Assembly (NCBI GenBank): GCA_013289175.1
Contig: JABDAN010000010.1
Location: 1-64,000 of the forward strand
Source: Bacteroidota bacterium
Lineage (GTDB): Bacteria; Bacteroidota; Bacteroidia; Chitinophagales; Chitinophagaceae
Direction: 5' to 3'
DNA: 64,000 nucleotides
The first letter of the stretch is position 1; every line of letters starts with the position of its first letter. Shown piece after piece: positions 46,271 through 55,538 of the stretch. Position numbers and translations under genes: made by a program. A model generated the notes under the pieces. That model was not told the origin of the DNA. It was given only the letters and a program-made list of their open reading frames with translations, and ran no database searches.

Positions 46271-46936
46271 CTATGCATTTTTTTCTTCTTCTAAGATTTG
46301 GAGACTCGAACTGCAGCCCAACCGGTCGGCGCCGGCTACCAGGAGTTCCCTAGCAAAACTATAGTGACGTACGCCGCCCGATGCCTTTATTTTTACTTCC
46401 GGCGGGAGTTTATTTCTCATCTCCCGGACATCAGAAACGGAAGCACCTTTTTCAGAATAACCGGTGGAGGTTTTCATGTAGTCGATCCCCATCCTGCCAT
46501 AGAGCTCGCAACACAAGGACAACTCATTTCCTGTTAGCATGCCACTCTCCACTATTACTTTAATGATTTTCCCTTCTTCATGAATGAGGTTCACCAATGG
46601 CTGCATTTCCTTTTCAAGATAGGACCAGTCTGCGTTTTTAAGCGCAATTAAATTAATTACAACATCCAGTTCATCGGCTTGATCCAGAATGGCCTGGCGG
46701 GTTTCTTCCATTTTGGCGGCCAGACAGGAATAACCCATGGGAAATCCGATAACGGTGGCGGTTTTAACCGAGCTTCCACTTACAGCCCGCACGGCTTCTT
46801 TCACCACAAAAGGCGGCACACATACCGCCGCAAATCCATTTTCGATCGCTTCCCTACACAATTTTTGGATGTCGGCCGACTGGATAACAGGTTTGAGCAA
46901 GGTATGGTCGATATATGAAGCAATCTGATCTGCCAT
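46271..46936 (-). CDS. deoC: Deoxyribose-phosphate aldolase
   Basis: Cleaves 2-deoxyribose 5-phosphate to acetaldehyde and glyceraldehyde 3-phosphate in nucleoside salvage. The 221-residue class I aldolase has the aspartate in DELDVVINLIALK, the Schiff-base lysine in YMKTSTGYSEKGAS, and the second lysine in KIKASGGVR. The ATG at 46936 (MADQIASYIDHTLLKP) is family-like; the frame is open to 46951. It is the first gene of the minus-strand run that ends at the sucD terminator. Confidence 0.95.
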   Translation of the reverse strand: MADQIASYIDHTLLKPVIQSADIQKLCREAIENGFAAVCVPPFVVKEAVRAVSGSSVKTATVIGFPMGYSCLAAKMEETRQAILDQADELDVVINLIALKNADWSYLEKEMQPLVNLIHEEGKIIKVIVESGMLTGNELSLCCELYGRMGIDYMKTSTGYSEKGASVSDVREMRNKLPPEVKIKASGGVRHYSFARELLVAGADRLGCSSSLQILEEEKNA

Positions 46937-47042
46937 TGGGATAAAAGGCAAATTTAACCATTTTGAGCTGAACCCTTTTATACAGGTCTTGGGACAAGAA
47001 GGTCTATCGGTCTGGGAAGAACGAAAAAAAAGATCTGCGGCG

Positions 47043-48437
47043 CTAGGCGTTCATTTTGATGGCCTTCCGCTTTAAATACCGAAATAAAAAAATCGCTCCC
47101 AGCAGAAAAAGACCGAACACAAGCAGGTCGACTCCAACCATGGACGATTTTTTTTCTTCGCTTTGGCGAAGGCGTTTTTCTGCATCTCTGATGTAGAAAG
47201 CCAATCCAGGATAATGGGGGTTTATGTCATTGACCTCCCTGAATTTCTTCAGCGCGTTCTTAAAAAATTTACTGTCATAATATACCACGCCTTCGCCGAA
47301 AGCCGAAGAAGCTTCACCAGGAGCGGCGGTTACACCGGCACTATCCAGGTACTCCTGAAGGATGGAAACCGGAATGGCAAAATTGAGTCCGGCTGCCAGG
47401 CCTCCGCTGTTTTCGATGCTGCCGAAAGTCGTAAGACCTACCACTTCACCTTTTTCATTGCAGACCGGTCCACCACTGCTGCCCCGGTTGATGTTGGCAT
47501 CCATTTGAATCAGGGGCCAGCCGGCAACAGATTTTTTTATCGCACTGACGATTCCGGTGGTGAGTGTTGGTTCGATGGCCGATTCCGTAGCGATGTACGT
47601 ATTGTTGGTCACCGGGCCCGGGAATCCATAAACAAACAACTGTTCTCCGACCCGGGGAAGATCATCCTGGGCGATTTTTAAAGTGGGCAGTGTGCTATCA
47701 CCTTCCATTTTGAGAATCGCAATATCCTTACCCGGCATGGGCTGACCTTTGATGATTACCTGGGCAGATTTTTTTGCTGAACTCGTATAACCCGAATCCG
47801 AATCCACACTGTATTCAATAAAAATATCCTTCTTCAGGTCATAGATGGCCAGAGAGAAAAGTCGCGCATAGACGGAAGCATAGGTATTATACAGTATGGA
47901 TTTTTGCTGTTCGGAAAAACGGGTTGCCCAGGCATTTTCCAACGCCAAAATGTTTGCTTCGGTGATTTGCTGGAAGGCGGAGAGAAAAAACTGTCTCCGG
48001 ATAAAGGCATTGTCCCGGTCGATCAGGTGACAATTGGTGGCAACATATCCATCTTCGGTTATGAGAAATCCGGTGCCGCTGGAGGTAATTTCCTGGGGCT
48101 CCTTGATATATTCCATGGAGGCTTTAAAAAACCGGTTGGGATGGGTATTGATCTCCTTTAATACGATGTCGAGCTTTTGTTCCGGGGTATAGATGATACC
48201 ACCGGTATCGGCCTTCTGAACCGAATCAACCAGGTGGTTAAAATGCCGGGAATCCAGTTGAATCTTGTTGACATAGACATCCGCTGAAAATACCGTCCTG
48301 ACCATTACGACCCCCGGTCGGTTGATCCCGTAATTCTGCACAGCGGTTAACTGCTGGGCAAGGCAGGACCCGTGGCCGATAGCCAGCAGGAAGCCGGCGA
48401 TGATGATGGTTTGAAAAAGAGCATTTCGGCTTTTCAT
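47043..48437 (-). CDS. HtrA-like serine protease with C-terminal membrane anchor
   Basis: A 464-residue trypsin-fold protease exported by a signal peptide (about 1-27, ending SCLAQQ). The catalytic triad is His137 (VATNCHLID), Asp238 (GKDIAILKM) and Ser321 (NRGSSGGPV). About 100 residues separate histidine and aspartate, compared with about 30 in DegP, because of a helical insertion (about 145-215). No PDZ domain follows; instead a short helical region and a C-terminal transmembrane helix (about 438-455) with a basic tail. The anchored, PDZ-less layout sets it apart from DegP/DegS. It is divergent from rarA. Confidence 0.85.
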   Translation of the reverse strand: MKSRNALFQTIIIAGFLLAIGHGSCLAQQLTAVQNYGINRPGVVMVRTVFSADVYVNKIQLDSRHFNHLVDSVQKADTGGIIYTPEQKLDIVLKEINTHPNRFFKASMEYIKEPQEITSSGTGFLITEDGYVATNCHLIDRDNAFIRRQFFLSAFQQITEANILALENAWATRFSEQQKSILYNTYASVYARLFSLAIYDLKKDIFIEYSVDSDSGYTSSAKKSAQVIIKGQPMPGKDIAILKMEGDSTLPTLKIAQDDLPRVGEQLFVYGFPGPVTNNTYIATESAIEPTLTTGIVSAIKKSVAGWPLIQMDANINRGSSGGPVCNEKGEVVGLTTFGSIENSGGLAAGLNFAIPVSILQEYLDSAGVTAAPGEASSAFGEGVVYYDSKFFKNALKKFREVNDINPHYPGLAFYIRDAEKRLRQSEEKKSSMVGVDLLVFGLFLLGAIFLFRYLKRKAIKMNA

Positions 48438-48507
48438 AGTAAGGTCTTCCACTTATATAAAACCTTAAAAAGGCTAACTTGTTGTTGATTAAAGGTAAAC
48501 TTTTTCT

Positions 48508-49773
48508 ATGTCTTCTATTCCGGCTCCCCTGGCAGAACGTCTTCGTCCTGAATCACTTGACGACCTGGTGGGTCAAAAACACCTCACTGGTCCGGGTAGC
48601 ATCCTGCGGACGGCCCTGGAACAGGGTAAAATGCCCTCGATGATACTCTGGGGACCCCCGGGAACCGGAAAGACCACCATGGCCAATATTATCGCCCATA
48701 CCCTTCATTCACCCTTTTATACCCTGAGCGCCATTTCTTCCGGAGTCAAGGAACTGCGGGAAGTGATCGAAAAGGCCCAACACCAACAAAAAGTGATTTT
48801 GTTCATCGACGAAATTCATCGCTTTAACAAGGGTCAGCAGGACGCCCTGCTCGGGGCCGTAGAAAAAGGGATCATTACCTTGATTGGCGCCACTACAGAA
48901 AATCCCTCTTTTGAGGTCAACAGCGCCTTGCTCAGCCGCTGTCAGGTCTATGTCCTCAGACCCCTGGGGAAGGAGGAATTGGTGGGACTGCTGCATATGG
49001 CCCTCAACCAGGATCCGGTATTACAAAAAAGGAAGATTGAACTCCAGGAGACCGAAGCCCTGATCAATATCTCGGGTGGGGACGCCCGTAAATTGCTCAA
49101 TCTGCTCGAACTGGTAACCGATGCCCAGCGGGATCCTTTGATCATCACCGACCAACTGGTCATGGATACGGCCCAACAGCGCATCGCGCTCTACGATAAA
49201 AAAGGGGAACAGCACTACGATATCATTTCTGCCTTTATTAAATCCATGCGGGGGAGTGATCCCAATGCGGCGGTTTACTGGCTGGCGCGCATGATCGAAG
49301 GCGGAGAGGATGTAAAATTCATTGCCCGGCGAATGCTGATCCTGGCCAGTGAAGACATTGGAAATGCCAATCCCAATGCGCTCCTGCTGGCCAACGCCAC
49401 TTTTGATGCCGTGAGCAAGATTGGATATCCTGAATCCAGGATCATACTTTCCCAATGCGCCATTTATCTAGCCAGTTCGGCCAAAAGCAATGCTTCCTAT
49501 ATGGCCATTGGCGAAGCCCTGGCGACCGTAAAACAAACGGGAGACCTGCCCGTACCACTGCATATCCGAAATGCACCGACCCGCCTGATGAAAAACATGG
49601 ATTATGGAAAAGGCTACGAATACAGCCATTCCTATGATAAGAACTTCTCCCCACAGGAATATCTGCCGGAAGAAATCAAAGGAAAAACTTTTTTTGAGCC
49701 GGGTAAAAATGCCCGGGAGGAAGAACTCCGAACACATTTGAAAAACCTCTGGAAAAATAAATATGGTTACTGA
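48508..49773 (+). CDS. rarA: Replication-associated recombination ATPase RarA/MgsA
   Basis: AAA+ ATPase acting at stalled replication forks. The 421-residue protein has Walker A WGPPGTGKTT (about 48-57), Walker B LFIDEIHRFNKGQQDALL, sensor 1 LIGATTENPSFEVNSALLSR, and the MgsA C-terminal helical tetramerisation domain (about 235-400; SDPNAAVYWLARMIEGGED). Length is as in E. coli. A 298-base gap follows before the acetyltransferase gene. Confidence 0.95.
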   Translation: MSSIPAPLAERLRPESLDDLVGQKHLTGPGSILRTALEQGKMPSMILWGPPGTGKTTMANIIAHTLHSPFYTLSAISSGVKELREVIEKAQHQQKVILFIDEIHRFNKGQQDALLGAVEKGIITLIGATTENPSFEVNSALLSRCQVYVLRPLGKEELVGLLHMALNQDPVLQKRKIELQETEALINISGGDARKLLNLLELVTDAQRDPLIITDQLVMDTAQQRIALYDKKGEQHYDIISAFIKSMRGSDPNAAVYWLARMIEGGEDVKFIARRMLILASEDIGNANPNALLLANATFDAVSKIGYPESRIILSQCAIYLASSAKSNASYMAIGEALATVKQTGDLPVPLHIRNAPTRLMKNMDYGKGYEYSHSYDKNFSPQEYLPEEIKGKTFFEPGKNAREEELRTHLKNLWKNKYGY

Positions 49774-49978
49774 TTCTTTTCGACCTGGAAAAAAGCTGCG
49801 TCCCAGACTCGAAGAGTTTTCTAAAGCCCATCACCACAAAAGAACTGGCATCATTTCCGGCGCCGTCCTTATAATCTGATTGCTCCCGTCCCCCCAGAGA
49901 AATCCGGGATCAAAAACGAAATGGAATTGTTTTAATCCGGACGGTTTCAAACCACATCTTCCAAAGATTTAAATCATA
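49774..49978. other. Intergenic stretch without a supportable gene
   Basis: Between rarA and the acetyltransferase there is no frame with a good start. Minus-strand frames near 49780-49905 are open for about 40 codons without a start and without a recognisable family. They may be remnants of a decayed gene. The right part of the gap holds the elaA promoter. Confidence 0.4.
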
Positions 49979-50010
49979 TTGCTGCAATTATTTCAAAAAT
50001 TATAATTTCG
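49979..50010 (+). promoter_or_regulatory. Candidate promoter for elaA
   Basis: TTG at 49979-49981, a 21-base spacer, then TAATTTCG at 50003-50010 (7 of 8 to TAnnTTTG). A transcript would begin near 50016 with a leader of about 55 bases. Confidence 0.4.
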
Positions 50011-50071
50011 GCTAAAAGAAAAATATCATCCTTTTTTCCCCCGCATCACAAATTCATTTTACCGCCGAGAT

Positions 50072-50518
50072 ATGACCTGGATTCTGAAGCCATTTGACGA
50101 ACTCTCTCCTCTTGAATTGTACCAAATCTTACAGTTACGCAACGAAGTATTTATAGTAGAGCAAAACTGTCCATACCAGGATCTTGACAACAAAGATCTA
50201 AAGGCCTGGCACCTGATGGGGATGCGTAAAGATACGCTTCTCGCATACTCACGGCTACTAGCACCCGGAATATCCTATAGTGAATCTTCTATCGGACGGG
50301 TCGTAAGTTCCCCGTCAACACGTAAAACAGGCATGGGAAAAAAACTGATGGAAGAAAGCATCACTCAAATTCAAAATCTCTTTCAAACAGACACCATACG
50401 CATTGGCGCTCAAATGTATCTGAAAAAATTCTACGAATCTTTTGGATTTTTTCAGCAGGGTGAATCTTATCTAGAAGATAATATCCCACACATTATAATG
50501 CTGAGAAAACCAAAATGA
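50072..50518 (+). CDS. elaA: ElaA-family GNAT acetyltransferase
   Basis: A 148-residue GNAT-fold acetyltransferase. It begins MTWILKPFDELSPLELYQIL and contains LRNEVFIVEQNCPYQDLDNKD, the conserved ElaA N-terminal block, SIGRVVSSPSTRKTGMGKKL with the acetyl-CoA loop, and FYESFGFFQQGE. The acceptor is not known. It is the first plus-strand gene in a group with a barrel protein and a small secreted protein, but 150 bases separate it from the next, so it is probably monocistronic. Confidence 0.88.
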   Translation: MTWILKPFDELSPLELYQILQLRNEVFIVEQNCPYQDLDNKDLKAWHLMGMRKDTLLAYSRLLAPGISYSESSIGRVVSSPSTRKTGMGKKLMEESITQIQNLFQTDTIRIGAQMYLKKFYESFGFFQQGESYLEDNIPHIIMLRKPK

Positions 50519-50667
50519 CACTGTTTTCCAGTAATTGGAATTTGTCTCAATAATATAGTTTATCCTGATTACACCATATAAAGAATAATTCCCGTTCTTA
50601 TATGGTTACTGGTTTTTATTTCATTAAAAATCAAAATCCAAACCGACGAAAACTAAATCGATATTCC

Positions 50668-51633
50668 ATGAAAAAAGGTCTACACTCCATATGGAAGTGT
50701 TTGTGTTCGCTAACCATTGCACTTGCACTTTGTAACTCTTCTTATAGTCAGCTTTCTGCTGGCAATTATTTCGAAGCAGGTTTTACAGTGGGTCCTATGA
50801 TATTCATGGGAGACCTGGGAGGTCATCAAGGCGTGGGAACAACTTTTCTCAAAGATTATAATATGCCAACCACCAAACTTACATTTGGCGTGTTCATGGC
50901 TGCTCATCCCTCTGAACTACTGGGTATACGACTTTCAGCCAACTTCGGAAGTATCGAAGGAGATGATAACCTGGTTGTAGCCCATGGAGGGGATGAGGTT
51001 TCAAGATTGAACAGGAACCTGGATTTTAAATCCACCATTACCGAAGCAAACTTACTTTTTGAACTATACCCTACGGTTTTATTTGAAGATCGTCCTACTG
51101 AACAAACCGGAAGGCTGAGACCTTACGGTGTGATCGGTGTCGGCGTATTTCATTTCAATCCAATGGGCCAATACGTGGATCCCAATACTTCCCAGACTAC
51201 CTGGGTTTATTTGCAACCCCTGCATACAGAAGGAGAAGGTTTTGTTCCAGGTGTAAACAATTACGCACTCACCCAGATAAATATCCCCATGGGATTTGGT
51301 GTAAAATATTATGTCAGCGAAAAAGTAAACCTGGGAATGGAATTTCTTTACAGAAAAACTTTTACAGACTATATCGATGACGTGAGTACAAATTATGTCG
51401 ATCCAGCCGTATTGCAGGCCAACCTGCCCAATGGAACTTCCCAGATCGCTATTGCGATGGCCAATAAAAGCCCCCTTCAGGGCATCCCGGGCAGCGCTTA
51501 CAATCCGGGTGACAAAAGAGGAGATCCGACGCAGGACGACGCCTATTTTACTTTGAGTCTGAAGGTTGGTATCCGCTTGGGAAGTGATCATTCTTACGAC
51601 AATTCGACCAGATGCCCGTTACTGAGGTTCTAA
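50668..51633 (+). CDS. PorG/DUF6089-like outer-membrane barrel
   Basis: A 321-residue outer-membrane protein. A signal peptide (about 1-27, ending SSYSQ) precedes a beta-barrel with alternating hydrophobic strands. The start of the mature protein (YFEAGFTVGPMIFMGDLGG) and the GVKYYVSEKVNLGMEFLYRK segment match the DUF6089/PorG family, which includes a type IX secretion accessory subunit in Porphyromonas. No other secretion gene is adjacent, so a role in type IX secretion is inference from family only. The ATG at 50668 is the signal-peptide start; a frame from 50602 adds 22 residues before it. It is followed by a small secreted protein after 36 bases. Confidence 0.8.
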   Translation: MKKGLHSIWKCLCSLTIALALCNSSYSQLSAGNYFEAGFTVGPMIFMGDLGGHQGVGTTFLKDYNMPTTKLTFGVFMAAHPSELLGIRLSANFGSIEGDDNLVVAHGGDEVSRLNRNLDFKSTITEANLLFELYPTVLFEDRPTEQTGRLRPYGVIGVGVFHFNPMGQYVDPNTSQTTWVYLQPLHTEGEGFVPGVNNYALTQINIPMGFGVKYYVSEKVNLGMEFLYRKTFTDYIDDVSTNYVDPAVLQANLPNGTSQIAIAMANKSPLQGIPGSAYNPGDKRGDPTQDDAYFTLSLKVGIRLGSDHSYDNSTRCPLLRF

Positions 51634-51669
51634 AATATTTTTGTTGATCCGTACCCTTTTTTTTACTCT

Positions 51670-52062
51670 ATGAAAAAAACTATACACACAACGCTAACCG
51701 GCAAAATCAGGGGATTTTTTTTACCCCTGGCACTGTTGACAATCAGTCTTGCTTCTTACGCAGGCAGACCATATCCCGTTCCAAACAACGCGATTATGAT
51801 CACCAAAAACCTGAACAACAAGAAGCATAAGGTGAGATTGTTTACTGCCTCAGATTACAAGACACTTTTGTTCACCGTAGATGGTGTGGATGGAAAAAAG
51901 TATACTCTTTTTGTTTTTGATCTCGACGGCAAGCTGGTCATTCAGTCGGCCATTCAAAACCGTGAGACCGGCATTCTTCCTGAAATCTCTGCAGGAGCCT
52001 ACCTCTATGAAGTGTTGGTAGATGATACCCGGGTAGAAACCGGTGAATTAAAAATTAAATAA
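51670..52062 (+). CDS. Small secreted protein of unknown function
   Basis: A 130-residue exported protein. A signal peptide runs to about residue 31 (ISLASYAGRP). The rest is a small beta-rich domain with VRLFTASDYKTLLFTVDG, YTLFVFDLDGKLVIQ and a C-terminal ISAGAYLYEVLVDD strand. It resembles Ig-like C-terminal domains of secreted Bacteroidota proteins, but I cannot assign a family. It follows the barrel gene by 36 bases and may be cotranscribed. A strong hairpin ends the unit 170 bases downstream. Confidence 0.6.
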   Translation: MKKTIHTTLTGKIRGFFLPLALLTISLASYAGRPYPVPNNAIMITKNLNNKKHKVRLFTASDYKTLLFTVDGVDGKKYTLFVFDLDGKLVIQSAIQNRETGILPEISAGAYLYEVLVDDTRVETGELKIK

Positions 52063-52231
52063 CCCTTAACGCAACCCAATAAGCAGCGGGAGAGCTGATT
52101 AGTAAAATCCTTTTATCCGAAGGTTAAGTAAGACCTGATCCGTTCCCTATTATTTTGTACCCAAACGGTTTTATTAATTGACTCCCGCTTCCCTTATTGG
52201 AATTATATATTTTGGTTCCCCCAATATCCTT

Positions 52232-52269
52232 AGCAGCCGGCGATGAGTAATTGCCGGCTGCTTGTTTTT
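52232..52269 (+). terminator. Intrinsic terminator with long preceding 3' region
   Basis: AGCAGCCGGC (52232-52241) pairs perfectly with GCCGGCTGCT (52253-52262), followed by TGTTTTTA. The orientation fits plus-strand transcription from the barrel/small protein unit. About 170 bases separate the stop codon from the stem. Confidence 0.8.
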
Positions 52270-52285
52270 AATGTCGATACTGCTA

Positions 52286-55141
52286 TCACTTGAATTCTTC
52301 GGCGAGAAATTTAGCCGTAAAACTTCGTTTGACGCCCAGCATTTTCTCCGGGGGACCTTCAAACAATACCTCTCCTCCGCCATCACCGCCTTCCGGACCG
52401 AGATCAATAAGATGATCGGCTACCTTGATCACATCCATATTGTGTTCTATTACCAGGACCGTATTACCCCGGTCGACCAGTTTGTTCAAAACATCCAGCA
52501 AGTGACTGATATCCTCGAAATGAAGCCCGGTTGTCGGTTCATCCAGGATATAAAAAGTCTTTCCGGTTTCGCGTTTGGATAGTTCGGTCCCGAGTTTAAC
52601 CCGTTGCGCCTCACCACCGCTGAGGGTTACTGCTGATTGTCCCAGGGTGATATACCCGAGGCCGACTTCCTGCAACACTTTTATTTTCCTGTACAGATAG
52701 GGAACATTCAGAAAAAATTCAACTGCCTCGTCGACCGTCATATCCAGTACATCACTGATGGATTTGCCTTTATAACGGATCTCCAGGGTTTCACGATTGT
52801 ATCTTTTGCCATTGCATTTCTCACAATGCACATATACATCGGGAAGGAAATTCATTTCTATCACCCGCATACCGCCGCCTTCACATACTTCACAACGGCC
52901 GCTTTTGACATTGAATGAAAATCTCCCGGCTGTATAACCGCGGATCTTGGCTTCCGGAATGGATGCAAACAGGGTCCGTATGTCCGTAAAGAATCCGCAA
53001 TAGGTAGCCGGATTGCTGCGCGGCGTCCGGCCGATGGGAGACTGATCGATTTCAATTACCTTATCGATATTTTCAAGTCCCTTGATATTTTTATATTCCA
53101 GCGGTACACCCTTGGATCCATAGGCATGATGGCTTAAAATGGGATAGAGTGTTTCGTTGATCAGGGTTGATTTTCCACTGCCGCTGACACCAGTCACGAC
53201 AATAAATTTTCCGAGCGGAAACTGCACGTCGACATTTTTTAGATTATTTCCCCTGGCTCCCCTGATCTCCAGTGTTTTTCCATTTCCGACCCGTCTTTCT
53301 GCGGGCAGCTCAATACGCCGGTGTCCATTGAGGTAATCGGCCGTAATGGTATTGAGTCGAAGCATCTGGGAGGGTTTGCCCTCCGCCACGATCCTTCCTC
53401 CATGAAATCCTGCCTTCGGACCTATATCCACCAGGTAGTCTGCGGCCATCATGATGTCCTTATCGTGCTCGACGACCAAAATACTGTTGCCGATATCCCT
53501 TAAGTTTTGGAGCGCCAGGATGAGGCGCTGATTGTCTCTCTGGTGCAGTCCGATACTGGGTTCATCCAGGACATAAGTAATCCCCTGCAGCTGGGATCCT
53601 ATCTGGGTTGCCAGCCGGATTCTCTGCGATTCGCCACCACTCAGGGTTCGGGTAGGACGGTTCAGGGTAAGGTAGGTTAACCCCACATCCAGCAGAAATT
53701 GCAGGCGTTCACGGATTTCTTTCAGGACATCTTTGGCGATCAAATTCTGTTTGCTGTCCAGTCTTTTTTCAATGTTCGAAAACCAGCCGGCCAGTTTATC
53801 CAGGTTCAGGTTGCTCAGATCGGCAATATTTTTTCCATCTATCCTAAACCAGAGACTTTCTTTGCGTAGACGGGCGCCCCCGCAAGCATCACAGGTCTTC
53901 AGTTCCATGTATTTTTCCACCCAGTCATGCAAGGAATCGGTGCTGGCCGCACTGAACCAGCGTTTCAGCATTGGAATGAGCCCTTCGTATTCTGCGTTGG
54001 CCGTTGCAGTTTCGGTGTCGTCGATTTCCAGGCTTGTTTCCGAAGCGCTCCCCGCCGTTCCGTATAATATCAGGTTGAGTGCTTTGGCCGGCATTTCCCC
54101 GATGGGGGTATCCAGACTGAATTTATTTTTCCGTGCCAGCTTCTGGACGGCAGTGAAGGTATAGGCATCCCGTTCGCTGCCCAACGGTGCAATCCCCCCC
54201 TCGTTGACGGATTTGGACTTATCCGGCATGATGGCATCCAGGCTGATTCGGTATACAGCCCCCATGCCCTTGCATACGGGGCAGGCACCATAGGGAGAAT
54301 TAAAAGAAAAACTATTCGGTGACGGTTCTTCATAACTGATGCCCGTTTCATCGCACATCAGTTGTTTGCTGTACTGGACTACTTTATTGCCTTCGTGGAT
54401 AAGCAAAAACATCAATCCCTTGCCCATTTGTAATGCAGACTGAATACTCTGGCTAATCCGTGTTTTCAGGTCGTCTGTTACGGCAAGCCGGTCTATCACC
54501 ACTTCAATATCATGGATTTTATAGCGGTCTACCTGCATCTTGGCTACCAAATCCTTCACTTCCCCATCCACACGCACTTTTACAAATCCTTTTTTTCTGA
54601 TGTCTTCAAACAGTTCCCGGTAATGTCCTTTTCTACCGCGAACCACCGGAGAGAGGATGGAAATTTTTTTGCCACTGAATTTCTGAAAAATATTTGCTAC
54701 GATCTCTTCTTCGCTGAATTTGACCATGCGTCTTCCGGTATTGTATGAAAACGCCTGGCCAATCCTTGCAAATAAAAGCCGGAGAAAATCGTATACTTCC
54801 GTAACGGTTCCTACCGTGCTTCTCGGATTGCGGTTGGTGGTTTTCTGTTCGATGGAGATTACCGGACTCAGGCCGATTATCTTGTCGACGTCCGGGCGTT
54901 CCATATCCCCTATAAACTGCCGGGCATAGGCGCCAAAAGATTCCATATACCGTCGCTGGCCTTCGGCATAGATCGTATCAAAAGCCAGCGAAGACTTTCC
55001 GCTGCCGCTGATGCCGGTAAAGACCACTAATTTGTTTTTGGGAATGGAAATATCAATATTCTTCAGATTGTGCACCCGGGCTCCGAAAACTTCAATCATT
55101 TCTTCCGCTATCCGAGGAATCGGATTTTTCTCTTCAATCAT
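52286..55141 (-). CDS. uvrA: Excinuclease ABC subunit A
   Basis: Damage-recognition subunit of nucleotide excision repair. The 951-residue protein has two ABC modules: Walker A GISGSGKSS at about 43-51 and GVSGSGKST near 650. Two signatures, TLSGGESQRIRLATQ and TLSGGEAQRVKLGTE, and zinc-binding cysteines in CDACGGARL and CEVCEGGGM/CEKCNGKRYN are all present. Length is normal for Bacteroidota. It is divergent from the SAM riboswitch and metB. Confidence 0.97.
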   Translation of the reverse strand: MIEEKNPIPRIAEEMIEVFGARVHNLKNIDISIPKNKLVVFTGISGSGKSSLAFDTIYAEGQRRYMESFGAYARQFIGDMERPDVDKIIGLSPVISIEQKTTNRNPRSTVGTVTEVYDFLRLLFARIGQAFSYNTGRRMVKFSEEEIVANIFQKFSGKKISILSPVVRGRKGHYRELFEDIRKKGFVKVRVDGEVKDLVAKMQVDRYKIHDIEVVIDRLAVTDDLKTRISQSIQSALQMGKGLMFLLIHEGNKVVQYSKQLMCDETGISYEEPSPNSFSFNSPYGACPVCKGMGAVYRISLDAIMPDKSKSVNEGGIAPLGSERDAYTFTAVQKLARKNKFSLDTPIGEMPAKALNLILYGTAGSASETSLEIDDTETATANAEYEGLIPMLKRWFSAASTDSLHDWVEKYMELKTCDACGGARLRKESLWFRIDGKNIADLSNLNLDKLAGWFSNIEKRLDSKQNLIAKDVLKEIRERLQFLLDVGLTYLTLNRPTRTLSGGESQRIRLATQIGSQLQGITYVLDEPSIGLHQRDNQRLILALQNLRDIGNSILVVEHDKDIMMAADYLVDIGPKAGFHGGRIVAEGKPSQMLRLNTITADYLNGHRRIELPAERRVGNGKTLEIRGARGNNLKNVDVQFPLGKFIVVTGVSGSGKSTLINETLYPILSHHAYGSKGVPLEYKNIKGLENIDKVIEIDQSPIGRTPRSNPATYCGFFTDIRTLFASIPEAKIRGYTAGRFSFNVKSGRCEVCEGGGMRVIEMNFLPDVYVHCEKCNGKRYNRETLEIRYKGKSISDVLDMTVDEAVEFFLNVPYLYRKIKVLQEVGLGYITLGQSAVTLSGGEAQRVKLGTELSKRETGKTFYILDEPTTGLHFEDISHLLDVLNKLVDRGNTVLVIEHNMDVIKVADHLIDLGPEGGDGGGEVLFEGPPEKMLGVKRSFTAKFLAEEFK

Positions 55142-55225
55142 AAATAAAATGGAATCGATAAAGGTAATAACAAAGTACAGGGGTGGTTGTTCCCAAAAAT
55201 AATTTTTAAATCTGGCCGATCGCCC

Positions 55226-55233
55226 TATCTTTG
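55226..55233 (+). promoter_or_regulatory. -7 promoter element for the metB leader
   Basis: TATCTTTG is an exact TAnnTTTG match, 18 bases before the first stem of the riboswitch. The -33 region is only T-rich (around 55203-55208). Confidence 0.5.
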
Positions 55234-55250
55234 GGTCAGTTCTTTATTTG

Positions 55251-55368
55251 CTTATCAAGAAAGGCTGAGGGTAATGGCCCTGTGAAGCCTTGACAACCTG
55301 TCCCGCTGAAAGGGGGACAAGGTGCCAATTCCATCCGTTTTGAATTTATTCAAAACGGTACAGATAAG
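55251..55368 (+). promoter_or_regulatory. SAM-I (S-box) riboswitch
   Basis: The fold is complete. P1 is CTTATC (55251-55256) with GATAAG (55363-55368). P2 is GGCT (55263-55266) with AGCC (55286-55289), plus an inner AGGG (55268-55271)/CCCT (55278-55281). P3 is CCTGTCCC (from 55297) with GGGACAAGG. P4 is CCGTTTTGAA (55335-55344) with TTCAAAACGG (55349-55358). The conserved GGTGCCAATTCC block lies between P3 and P4. The usual GGCAACC reads GACAACC here. The element precedes metB-hom and is followed by a terminator, so high S-adenosylmethionine should stop transcription of the methionine genes. Confidence 0.95.
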
Positions 55369-55402
55369 TCAGATCCAAGCTTAAAAATATTCAACATATT
55401 TA

Positions 55403-55432
55403 AAGCTCTTCTGACCGGGAAGAGCTTTTTTT
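55403..55432 (+). terminator. Riboswitch-controlled intrinsic terminator
   Basis: AAGCTCTT (55403-55410) pairs with AAGAGCTT (55420-55427) and runs into seven T residues ending at 55432. It lies 35 bases after the riboswitch and 106 before the metB ATG, as expected for an off-switch expression platform. I could not identify a clear antiterminator. Confidence 0.9.
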
Positions 55433-55538
55433 ATTACAGGCATTCAGCGCCCGTAAAGGAAGTTCCACTGTCAATTCTTGAAAGCATATTTTATTCACCC
55501 AAAAAAACCTTTTTAAAAAAGGAATGGAGGATTATTTT

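Noticed and set aside
49774-49910. Open minus-strand stretch after rarA
   Set aside because: No start codon in a sensible place and no family match; possibly a decayed gene but not supportable.
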